Positions 24,179-31,194 of a stretch of 32,040 bases of DNA are shown here, in pieces; positions within the stretch are counted from its first letter, which is position 1; every line of letters begins with the position of its first letter. Under the pieces are notes generated by a model that did not search any database, was not told where the DNA came from, and was given only the letters and a program-made list of their open reading frames with translations. The stretch lies in the NCBI RefSeq assembly GCF_000686565.1, contig NZ_JMKW01000029.1:1-32040 (forward strand), written 5' to 3'. Position numbers and translations under genes: made by a program. The DNA is from Helicobacter bilis ATCC 51630. Its GTDB lineage: Bacteria > Campylobacterota > Campylobacteria > Campylobacterales > Helicobacteraceae.

Positions 24179-24543
24179 TGTTTAGCTCCTTTTATGTAAG
24201 CTTCCATTTTAGATTTTTCAATCTTATATCTCCAAATATATTCTGTTATATTTCGTTTCCACGCTTGACAAATAGCATCATTTGTGACTACGTCTAACAG
24301 GTATATATCTCTATGGTATGAAAACTTCTCATCTGCTTCAATTTTTTTAAGAGCTCTCTCTAGCAACTTCTGTTGTAACTCTACTCTCTCACACATCTCT
24401 TTTATCAGTACTTCTGCAGCTAGTGATGAAATGTACTCCTCCTCTGTTAAATAGATTTTAGATTTAGTCTCCATACAACCACCAATAAGTGCTCCTATTG
24501 ATATAGCAACTAAGAGAGTTGTTATAAATACTATTGTTTTCAT
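24175..24543 (-). CDS. Small lipoprotein, candidate periplasmic immunity protein
   Basis: 122 aa. The ATG at 24543 has AAAGGGAG upstream and gives a lipoprotein signal MKTIVFITTLLVAISIGALI with lipobox IGGC. The mature part is charged and helical (EEYISSLAAEVLIKEMCERV; QQKLLERALKKIEADEKF) with cysteines in KEMCERV and NDAICQAW. It is the second gene after the M23 peptidase effector. Immunity proteins against cell-wall-degrading T6SS effectors are periplasmic or lipoproteins, often encoded next to the toxin, so immunity is a reasonable inference. I do not recognise the family. Confidence 0.6.
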   Translation of the reverse strand: MKTIVFITTLLVAISIGALIGGCMETKSKIYLTEEEYISSLAAEVLIKEMCERVELQQKLLERALKKIEADEKFSYHRDIYLLDVVTNDAICQAWKRNITEYIWRYKIEKSKMEAYIKGAKQ

Positions 24544-24547
24544 TGTG

Positions 24548-24754
24548 TTACTCCCTTTCTTTGTATATTGCCTCTGATATAGTGGCAGACATTTCGTTAT
24601 GCTTGTCCTCAGATTCAAGTTTGTAACGCTCATAGCCACCACCTATGTAATAAATGCGTATCTCAAGCTTATCGTCATTATAAGATACTGATGTAACATT
24701 CTCTAGGTTTATATCGTCCTTACTGCTTTTTCTGTATATTCTTACAAATTTCAT
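24548..24754 (-). CDS. 68-aa protein of unknown function between effector and lipoprotein
   Basis: The ATG at 24754 is preceded by GGGAGA; an upstream TTG at 24766 lies inside that site. The product starts MKFVRIYRKSSKDDINLENV and continues as beta-rich segments (VSYNDDKLEIRIYYIGGGYE). There is no signal or membrane segment, so it is cytoplasmic. The stop is 4 bases before the start of the lipoprotein gene, so the two are coupled. Function unknown; an accessory or immunity-related role is only suggested by position. Confidence 0.55.
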   Translation of the reverse strand: MKFVRIYRKSSKDDINLENVTSVSYNDDKLEIRIYYIGGGYERYKLESEDKHNEMSATISEAIYKERE

Positions 24755-24809
24755 TGTCTCTCCCAATAAGCCTTTAAAAATGTGGAATCTTTAGTTTTTA
24801 CCATTTGTC

Positions 24810-26606
24810 TTAATTTTCAAAATAATATTGATAAGGCATATTATGTATAACTTCTACCTTAATGTTTGATTTAGATTCTTGTTTGGGCATATATTGTATT
24901 GTTTTATATCCAATATATTCTTTATTTTGTATATGGCTGGGTGCAAGGGTTATTTTGGTTATATTTCCTACCATATCGGAAGTATCCATATTAAAAAACT
25001 CTTTATGGCAGTGCAAGGCGAGAGTAAAGCTTTTATTTGTTTCTTCAAATGATAGACAAAAACGCAATAACCCATATTCATCAGTTTTACTTTCATAAAG
25101 CTTATGATGAAAATAAGAATAAATGTAAATAGGAGTGTTTTGTAAATAGCCCTGTTGATTACTAAGAGTTAGATTGATTGTTACCGTCCCATTTGGATTC
25201 TCTATTTTTTGTTCTGGTGCTTCTCCTAATATTCCATCTCTTTTATACCATTGATAGTAAAATGGTTCTAGTTCTATTTCTGTTTTGCTAAAATTTGAAG
25301 TTCCTGAAATGACCCGAAACCAATTATTATGTGAATCTTGTTTATCTTTATTTTGAGAATCTATTTTGCCATTTTTATATCTCCTATATAACAAAATTTG
25401 TTGTTTGAGCCTCTCTTTTTCTTGTAAAAAATATTCACAGATTCTAAATTCTTTAGAATCGACATCTCTAGCATTATAATATAAGCCCAAATTTTCTTTT
25501 ATTGTGCTTGGATTATGGAGCGTATAATATTTTTCAGAGGTGTAATATAAAAAAAAGCGTCTGCCTTTTGGTGTTTTTATCTCTAACAAATTGGAGTTTT
25601 TGTCATAGCTATATTCATAGATTTTATTCAAACCATTTACTTGAATAATAGTATCCTGCTCATCGTAATGCGTTTCTTTTATCTTGTATGTAGTATTCCA
25701 AAATACTGCTGGATTTAGTAGCTTATCTTGAGAATCTTGTATTTGATAATGCAAATGTATGGCAAATTTATTTCTTAGATGCCTAATAATTTCATTTTTT
25801 ATTATTCGCTCTTTTTCTTTTTCTAAATCCTTGCGCTCCATAAGCTTTAGTAATGTATTAAGATGTATAGCTTGAATACCATTTTTATGTAATATATCTA
25901 TATATACTTTATGTTGTTTTGCAATACTTTCTTGCCATTTTTTATTAATAAACTCTTGGGCTTTTTGCATTTGTATATCATCTTTGATATTTTCTAATAT
26001 CGTAAAATCATTTTTTAAAAAATCAATAAATGCTTGAAAATAATTTACTTCTTGAAGTTTTAATACATTATCATAAATAGTATTAACTTGCCGATCGTCT
26101 ATGTTTGATAAAGATTTACCAATACCGCCAATAATGCCAACCAAATCTCCTTGCTTAATTGTTTGTCCATTTTGCACGAATACCACATCCATATGCAACA
26201 ATCCGTGCTTATTTTTATCCTTATCAATGATATACACAGAGTTTAAAGAAGATTTTTCATTAAAAATAATTCGCCCATCTATTGGTGAAAATAATGGAGG
26301 CTTTTTATAAGTAAATTCTCCCATTGAAAAGCTTTGTGAAAAGCATATATCTATGCCAGAATGTGGCTCTCTGTTTTTTAAATCAATTCTCCTGCCAAAA
26401 GTGCTTGTAATTCTATATTGAGTGTCTTTTTGAAATGGTTTGATTGTTGGATTATCTCTCTTAGATTCTAATATATCTGTATAGAGATAGCCATTCCCTA
26501 ATACTTTACCTTGCGAATCTTTTGGTATGGATATTTCTTGATTCTTATTTTTGTTGCCAAATAACATCATTGTAATAATATTTCTAAAATTATCTGCTAG
26601 GAGCAT
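24810..26606 (-). CDS. Putative T6SS effector: M23 (LytM-type) peptidoglycan endopeptidase with inserted helical region
   Basis: 598-aa protein. The M23 zinc site is assembled from two parts: H82 and D86 in EPHSGIDICF (HxxxD) and H284/H286 in FAIHLHYQI (HxH), with H138 in GLLHMD at the position of the usual YxHL histidine. FGRRID, PLFSPIDGRIIF and IKQGDLVGIIGGIGKS are further family motifs. In ordinary M23 domains the last glycine motif runs directly into HxH; here about 115 helical residues (165-280) are inserted. Residues 473-556 (GTVTINLTLSNQQGYLQ onward) form a transthyretin-like sandwich. There is no signal peptide, consistent with T6SS delivery into a target periplasm. ATG follows AAGGA. 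It lies downstream of vgrG2 with small putative immunity genes after it. Confidence 0.8.
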   Translation of the reverse strand: MLLADNFRNIITMMLFGNKNKNQEISIPKDSQGKVLGNGYLYTDILESKRDNPTIKPFQKDTQYRITSTFGRRIDLKNREPHSGIDICFSQSFSMGEFTYKKPPLFSPIDGRIIFNEKSSLNSVYIIDKDKNKHGLLHMDVVFVQNGQTIKQGDLVGIIGGIGKSLSNIDDRQVNTIYDNVLKLQEVNYFQAFIDFLKNDFTILENIKDDIQMQKAQEFINKKWQESIAKQHKVYIDILHKNGIQAIHLNTLLKLMERKDLEKEKERIIKNEIIRHLRNKFAIHLHYQIQDSQDKLLNPAVFWNTTYKIKETHYDEQDTIIQVNGLNKIYEYSYDKNSNLLEIKTPKGRRFFLYYTSEKYYTLHNPSTIKENLGLYYNARDVDSKEFRICEYFLQEKERLKQQILLYRRYKNGKIDSQNKDKQDSHNNWFRVISGTSNFSKTEIELEPFYYQWYKRDGILGEAPEQKIENPNGTVTINLTLSNQQGYLQNTPIYIYSYFHHKLYESKTDEYGLLRFCLSFEETNKSFTLALHCHKEFFNMDTSDMVGNITKITLAPSHIQNKEYIGYKTIQYMPKQESKSNIKVEVIHNMPYQYYFEN

Positions 26607-26619
26607 TGTATTCCTTATA

Positions 26620-27270
26620 CTACGGCATATCAGGTAGTTCTTGCTCTATGCTATCAAGTGCGTCTTGTGTGATTTGCTCAAAATTATTTTGATAGTCTTG
26701 CATTGCTTTTTGTGGTAGATTCTGTTTTTGTGCTACATATCGTGCTAAATCATCAAAAATCTGCATATACAAATTACAGCTTGCTTCAAACTCCAAACCA
26801 TCAAGACGATGGCAAATATTTATCACATTTTGTAAATGATAAGTTACTTCAAAGCCTAGTGTATCACGCAAAGTTTGTAAATTTGTGGTACTTAAAAAAG
26901 CAATGATTTTGTAATGCAGAATAGAATTTAGCGAATTTGTATCAGTGGCTATGTGTTTTTTAGCTATAAGTTCCGCAGTAGTGGTTTTAAGATTCTGTAT
27001 TGCGACGTAGTAGCAGCTTTGCTCCTCACTATAATCCTTATCATTCTGCGAATCTTGCGAATTTGCATTATAGGTATATTGCAACTTTTCGCATTCCTCT
27101 TGTGTCAAGTTGTTTACAGAATCTAATGTGGCTTTATTGATAAGATTTTCCAATACAGAATCTAGTGATACAATAGTTTGCGTTGTAGATTTTGTATTTT
27201 CTTTTATTGGCATACTCCAAGCATAACCCATAAGGCTGCATAGTAACAATATGATTATTTTTTGCTCCAT
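26620..27270 (-). CDS. Secreted periplasmic protein, candidate immunity or accessory protein of the M23 effector
   Basis: 216-aa protein with a signal peptide MEQKIIILLLCSLMGYAWS cleaved before MPIKEN. The mature domain is helical with four cysteines (EECEKL, EQSCYYV, NICHRLD, EASCNLY) that could form two disulfides. The ATG at 27270 is 8 bases after the vgrG2 stop and uses the GAGGGG ribosome-binding site that overlaps it. The M23 effector gene starts 13 bases after its stop. Periplasmic location suits neutralising a peptidoglycan hydrolase. It may instead be a structural helper. Family not recognised. Confidence 0.65.
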   Translation of the reverse strand: MEQKIIILLLCSLMGYAWSMPIKENTKSTTQTIVSLDSVLENLINKATLDSVNNLTQEECEKLQYTYNANSQDSQNDKDYSEEQSCYYVAIQNLKTTTAELIAKKHIATDTNSLNSILHYKIIAFLSTTNLQTLRDTLGFEVTYHLQNVINICHRLDGLEFEASCNLYMQIFDDLARYVAQKQNLPQKAMQDYQNNFEQITQDALDSIEQELPDMP

Positions 27271-27404
27271 TTTACCCCTCACTCCGCCTTTATCTCCCCA
27301 CCTTTAACAACTAATCCTTTAGAATCTATCACTACTTCTACTCCACCTGCTTTAATAATAACACAATCTCCCTTAGCAGTAATAGAAGTGTCTCCTACTT
27401 GGTG
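27271..27404. repeat. 134-bp vgrG 3'-end repeat, copy in vgrG2
   Basis: Aligns without gaps to 31061-31194 with about 6 mismatches. It covers the spike C-terminus (HQVGDTSITAKGDCVII to the stop) and the GAGGGGTAAA ribosome-binding site after it. A less similar third copy covers the end of vgrG1 at 21009-21080. Confidence 0.8.
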
Positions 27405-27635
27405 AATTATAGTGTTACCAGCATTAACGCTATAATTGGTTTGAATCTCACTATATTTAGAATCTGCAGTTTCTGTGTGTTGCTTATCTGTTTGGGTAGA
27501 GAAGCTCTCTTTTGCAAATACATCTATATAATTGATAGCTTGTAGATTAATATGTTCTTGACTTCTGTAATTTAAGCCTTTTATAGAATCCAATTCAACA
27601 TCTCCCTCCACCACCTCTCTCTTATTCCCTTTTAT

Positions 27636-27719
27636 ATTCCTACTCTCATCTTGTTTGATACTTGTATTGAGATTCCCCCCTATCTCCACCTCCTTATCCT
27701 CTCCTACATATTCACTACT
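27636..27719. repeat. 84-bp vgrG repeat block A, copy in vgrG2
   Basis: Partner of 21366-21449 with one mismatch. The vgrG3 segment at the corresponding place (around 31460-31530) is related but more diverged. Confidence 0.85.
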
Positions 27720-28271
27720 CTTCTTTGCAATCCTTACTTTGTTATCTACTCCTACATTTAAAGTATGGCTTAATCCTACAATAGTATCTTTAGATAAAGC
27801 TACATTGGTATTATATTCTCCTCCAATACTTACAATCTTTGCTAAGTCTATGGTTTGAGTATGAATCTTTTTAATCCTTTCATTATAAGTTCCCTCTACT
27901 TGAGATTCTTTATTGTTATGTATGGTTTGAGTGAAGTTATGCTTAATGAGTTCTTCATAATCTCTTTGTGCTTGAAGATAGATGTGTTCTTGTTCTTTGA
28001 GATTTGAAAGCGTGATTTCATTAAATCCAGATTCTATGAGATTGTGATGAGAGTTTGTATTCTCTGCTTGCAATGCACTGCTATTATTAAGAGTTCTTGC
28101 ACTTAAACTTGTTTGATGAGAGGCTAAGGGTAAAGAGGGTAAGGCAGGATTACTTTGGTTATATAAGCTTCCACTGATATAAGGCTTATCTATATCCTCA
28201 TCAAAGAAACTCACAATCACTTCATCTCCCACTCTTGGAGTATGATAAAAACCTGAACTTGCACTTGCAAT

Positions 28272-28331
28272 AGGATACACTTCTATATCTTTAAAGGTGG
28301 CAGTAAGGATTCTAAAATCACAACCGAGATT
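28272..28331. repeat. 60-bp exact direct repeat, copy 1 (start of vgrG2)
   Basis: Identical over all 60 bases to 28852-28911. Encodes NLGCDFRILTATFKDIEVYP on the minus strand, in frame in both genes. The two copies enclose the 4-TM gene. Confidence 0.95.
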
Positions 28332-28354
28332 AAGATTCAACCATTTCATTGAGA

Positions 28355-28819
28355 TTATACCCTGACCAATAAAAATGCCAAGTAAAATGCAGGAGACAAG
28401 AGGCAGTGGATAAAACCTGCAACACCCACTATCTTTTTTTGATTTTTGGTAGGAATGGGCATATTAGCCTTATCTTTAATCATCAAGAAACGAATCAAAG
28501 CAAAAAGCACGCTTGAGATGATAGTCATAAACCAACTTGTAATCCAATATACAAAGAGCAAGAAAGCTATTTCTTCAAAAACTGAACTCATCTTATATAA
28601 AACAAATGAAATACAACCAAAACAAAAAAATACAATACCATACAACAAACCACTGATAAACCAAATTAAGAGAAAATTTTTCAACAAATAGTAGGATTTT
28701 ACTTTGGGAATCAATGAAAAAGAAACAAGGAAAATCCCATACAATACCCACATATAGAAATTGATAAAGGCAAATAAAGACAGAAAAAGCAAAGAAGAAT
28801 CTAATTCATACATTCTCAT
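28355..28819 (-). CDS. Four-helix membrane protein, candidate immunity protein of the 674-aa effector
   Basis: 154 aa with about four membrane helices: LLFLSLFAFINFYMWVLYGI, LIWFISGLLYGIVFF, IAFLLFVYWITSWFMTII and IHCLLSPAFYLAFLLV. The ATG overlaps the stop of the effector gene by one base (TGATG), a classic arrangement of toxin-immunity pairs. Multi-pass immunity proteins usually protect against membrane-active toxins, so a pore-forming or membrane-targeting effector is suggested. The family is not recognised. The gene lies exactly between the two copies of the 60-bp repeat. Confidence 0.65.
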   Translation of the reverse strand: MRMYELDSSLLFLSLFAFINFYMWVLYGIFLVSFSLIPKVKSYYLLKNFLLIWFISGLLYGIVFFCFGCISFVLYKMSSVFEEIAFLLFVYWITSWFMTIISSVLFALIRFLMIKDKANMPIPTKNQKKIVGVAGFIHCLLSPAFYLAFLLVRV

Positions 28820-30843
28820 CAATCAACCCTCACACTTATGGGCATTGACAAAGGATACACTTCTATATCTTTAAAGGTGGCAGTAAGGATTCTAAAATCA
28901 CAACCGAGATTGAAAAAGTTTTGTGTGTTTTGGTAGTCAAAATTTCGCATAATATTGTTGTTCATTTCTTTTACCGCACTATTATTATCAACAAAATTTT
29001 TTGCCACACTATAATATTCTCTAAATTCCACATTCTCATAATTCCAAGCACCTACAAATTGTTCTGGTGTGCCTATGAAATCAAAGCCATCAAAGATATA
29101 GGCTTTTATTTCTGTAATTTGAATATCTATACTATTATTTTTGCCTTGAGTGATTTTAAAGAGACTAGGGATATAGTAGATATTAAATTTACCTGTTAGA
29201 GCATAAAGGGCTATTGCCTCTTTGAAATCAAAAAAACTTGCAAAAGCTGTGTCTCCCAAACCATAAGCACGCATACATTGCCCCCATAATTTATAGGGGC
29301 TTTTTATTTCAATAAGAGATTGTTTTTCACAAGGATTCTCACTTATCCAATCATTGCTTTTCAATGAAAATATCTTTTCATTTTTTATAAAGCCTTGATA
29401 GATATTGTGCAGTTTAACAACTAATTTTACATTACTATTTTTGTTGTTTAGGATATTTTCTAAATCTTTTTGTATAGATTGGCTATTAAGCCATTCCATA
29501 ATTAAATTATAGAATGTGCTATCAAAGAAGTTATTATGCAAAATCTTTGGTGTTTCCGTTGTTTTGCGGACATATTCAAAAGCTTCATAAGTCATTTCTT
29601 TTATGGAATCCTTAACAAATTGATTAACATCATTTCCAAAAGTAGAAACTTTTAATATTTTATCCTCTAAGCCTTTCATCAAAGGAAACTTTAAATAAAA
29701 CTCGTCCCAATCAAGCTCTATATAGAATCTCAAATTTTTCTTATCATTCTCTTGTATTTGAGATTTTATCTTTGGACATCGATTAGCTGTATCTTTTCCA
29801 AACTCCCTCATCTCCACTCTCGGCAATATATCTTTTACTATTGTTTGCATTGTTGCATTAGGGATAGAATCTATAAAGTCTTGTGATTTAGAATCTACAT
29901 AGATTAATTCTCCTAATTCTCTAGCATTAGCGGGATTATCGTGCCATAGCCTTTGGCATATATAGCTTACTCCCCAACCAAGTCTTGAGATTTCATCATT
30001 TTTCGCATTAGCCCTTAAAGTCTCTGCTAAGGTGCAATCAATGGTGATTTGGGGGTAGTCATTGATTCTTATTATTTGACATACTTTCCAATTTGGTTCG
30101 TTCTTGTAAGCAAAGATAGCAATTTGTTCGTTTTCAAAGTCTTGAGGTAAAATAATTTCTAAAGTTTTGCCTTTATAGATATTTTCGGGTTCTGCTTCAT
30201 CAGATTTGTTATTTTTAATTGTATGAGCAGATATTTTTGAAAAGGAGGTTTTAGAATCTTTTAGGACTTGTAGGGCATCTGTTAAAGGCTCATCAAGTTT
30301 AGAAGGGTGTAATTGTGTGCTGTATGGATTTTTGTCTTTAGAATCTTGTCGTTGGAATATTTGGATTTTATCAAGTTTCATAACCTTATATGCCCATTGA
30401 ATCTCATTTTCTTTTGCTTTATTCTCATCAAAACTTGCTTCAAATGTGAGAGTATCACCCACTTTGTAAAAGTTTTTGGTAATGATTTCATTATTAGCGT
30501 CTGTAAGTATATATTCATTTGGTTCTAATTTAACTTGCTGCACCGCAAAATTATCTAACTTTTTCTTAAATCGTAATTCAAGTGGCTTTTCTCTTCTTTT
30601 GATAGCATTAGGAATAATACTTCTATCTAACATAGGACATTCTTGATAGTTATTATGAATAAGCTTTGCTCTAAAGGACTTAAGATTTTGCTTGGAATCT
30701 ATTTCAAAAGTAGCCAAACCTTGAGTATCACTTATTGCCTCTTGTCCTAGATTGACATTTTGTAATTGGAGTTTTGCATTAGCAATAGGCATTCTTGTGT
30801 ATTCATCTAAGGCTTGGATTTGGAATTGTATTGTTTCGCTCAT
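28819..30843 (-). CDS. Putative T6SS effector with transthyretin-like N-terminus and DUF6402-like C-terminus
   Basis: 674 aa, no signal peptide. Residues 4-92 (IQFQIQALDEYTRMPIANAK; GQEAISDTQGLATFEIDS) form a transthyretin-like sandwich. A second beta-rich module around 100-260 includes YKVGDTLTFEASFDENKAKE and KTLEIILPQDFENEQIAIF. The last ~200 residues (ALTGKFNIYYIPSLFKI, ITEIKAYIFDGFDFIGTPEQ, FVGAWNYENVEF, NLGCDFRILTATFKDIEVYP and PISVRV) resemble, from memory, the DUF6402 family found in T6SS cargo proteins: a Y-x-x-D-x-F-D-F motif, a G-x-W, and a final DF strand pair. No catalytic residues are evident. The ATG is preceded by a weak AAAAAAGAATGA; the gene follows vgrG3 and is coupled to a 4-TM immunity candidate. 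Confidence 0.7.
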   Translation of the reverse strand: MSETIQFQIQALDEYTRMPIANAKLQLQNVNLGQEAISDTQGLATFEIDSKQNLKSFRAKLIHNNYQECPMLDRSIIPNAIKRREKPLELRFKKKLDNFAVQQVKLEPNEYILTDANNEIITKNFYKVGDTLTFEASFDENKAKENEIQWAYKVMKLDKIQIFQRQDSKDKNPYSTQLHPSKLDEPLTDALQVLKDSKTSFSKISAHTIKNNKSDEAEPENIYKGKTLEIILPQDFENEQIAIFAYKNEPNWKVCQIIRINDYPQITIDCTLAETLRANAKNDEISRLGWGVSYICQRLWHDNPANARELGELIYVDSKSQDFIDSIPNATMQTIVKDILPRVEMREFGKDTANRCPKIKSQIQENDKKNLRFYIELDWDEFYLKFPLMKGLEDKILKVSTFGNDVNQFVKDSIKEMTYEAFEYVRKTTETPKILHNNFFDSTFYNLIMEWLNSQSIQKDLENILNNKNSNVKLVVKLHNIYQGFIKNEKIFSLKSNDWISENPCEKQSLIEIKSPYKLWGQCMRAYGLGDTAFASFFDFKEAIALYALTGKFNIYYIPSLFKITQGKNNSIDIQITEIKAYIFDGFDFIGTPEQFVGAWNYENVEFREYYSVAKNFVDNNSAVKEMNNNIMRNFDYQNTQNFFNLGCDFRILTATFKDIEVYPLSMPISVRVD
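28852..28911. repeat. 60-bp exact direct repeat, copy 2 (3' end of the effector gene)
   Basis: Identical to 28272-28331. Here it encodes residues 645-664 of the effector, followed by ten further residues (LSMPISVRVD) that fit the end of a DUF6402-like domain, so this copy is probably the original one. Confidence 0.95.
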
Positions 30844-30866
30844 TGGTCATTCTTTTTTGTAATTTT

Positions 30867-30965
30867 TTAAACTTGTAAAATACATTTTAAAAGACTTATA
30901 AAGGAGAATCTGATTGTTTTGTTGAGGGCTAGTGGAAGATTAACTTGTGCTTCATATCTACTCAT
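30867..30965 (-). CDS. 32-codon ORF with a very strong ribosome-binding site between vgrG3 and the effector
   Basis: GGAGGA lies 5 bases before an ATG at 30963-30965, the best ribosome-binding site in the island. The product MSRYEAQVNLPLALNKTIRF then SFISLLKCILQV stops 24 bases before the effector start. It is slightly amphipathic and matches nothing I know. It may be a microprotein, a leader that couples translation to the effector, or the truncated start of a former cargo gene. TATTAT/TATAAA sequences about 70 bases upstream could be a promoter. Confidence 0.4.
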   Translation of the reverse strand: MSRYEAQVNLPLALNKTIRFSFISLLKCILQV

Positions 30966-31060
30966 TATTATCCTCCATAAGATTAAGGGAACTCTTCTTT
31001 CTCAAAGCTTAAGTTTATCAAAGAAGTTTTAATTTCTTTATAATATCTTATCTTGTTTTC

Positions 31061-31194
31061 TTTACCCCTCACTCCGCCTTTACCTCCCCACCTTTAACTA
31101 CAAGTCCTTTAGAATCTATCACTACTTCTACTCCACCAGCCTTAATAATAACACAATCTCCCTTAGCAGTAATAGAAGTGTCTCCTACTTGGTG
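31061..31194. repeat. 134-bp vgrG 3'-end repeat, copy in vgrG3
   Basis: Partner of 27271-27404 with about 6 mismatches. Here the GAGGGGTAAA after the stop is not followed by a start codon, unlike the copy in vgrG2. Confidence 0.8.

Larger units (their letters stand above)
27279..28349 (-). pseudogene. vgrG: vgrG2: OB-fold edge and spike, N-terminal half replaced by an effector tail
   Basis: 356-aa frame. From residue 27 on it is VgrG: GFYHTPRVGDEVIVSFFDED and KPYISGSLYN (end of the OB domain), the repeat needle (TLSNLKEQEHIYLQAQRDYE; NVALSKDTIVGLSHTLNVG) and the conserved end VVIDSKGLVVKGGEIKAE. The gp27-like hub is absent. Residues 7-26 are identical, also at DNA level, to residues 645-664 of the 674-aa effector. 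The frame begins MKWLNLN with only a distant AGGG. As it stands it would make a spike without hub, so it is called a recombinant remnant. It might still be expressed. Confidence 0.75.

Noticed and set aside
25990-26200. H138 (GLLHMD) as the catalytic HxH of the M23 domain
   Set aside because: It is not an HxH and lies at the place of the accessory YxHL histidine; HLH at 284-286 followed by a LNP motif fits better.
28272-28331. The 60-bp repeat as a native part of the VgrG OB-fold
   Set aside because: The same residues fit the end of the effector's C-terminal domain, which continues to PISVRV there, while the vgrG2 frame switches abruptly to OB-fold sequence after it.
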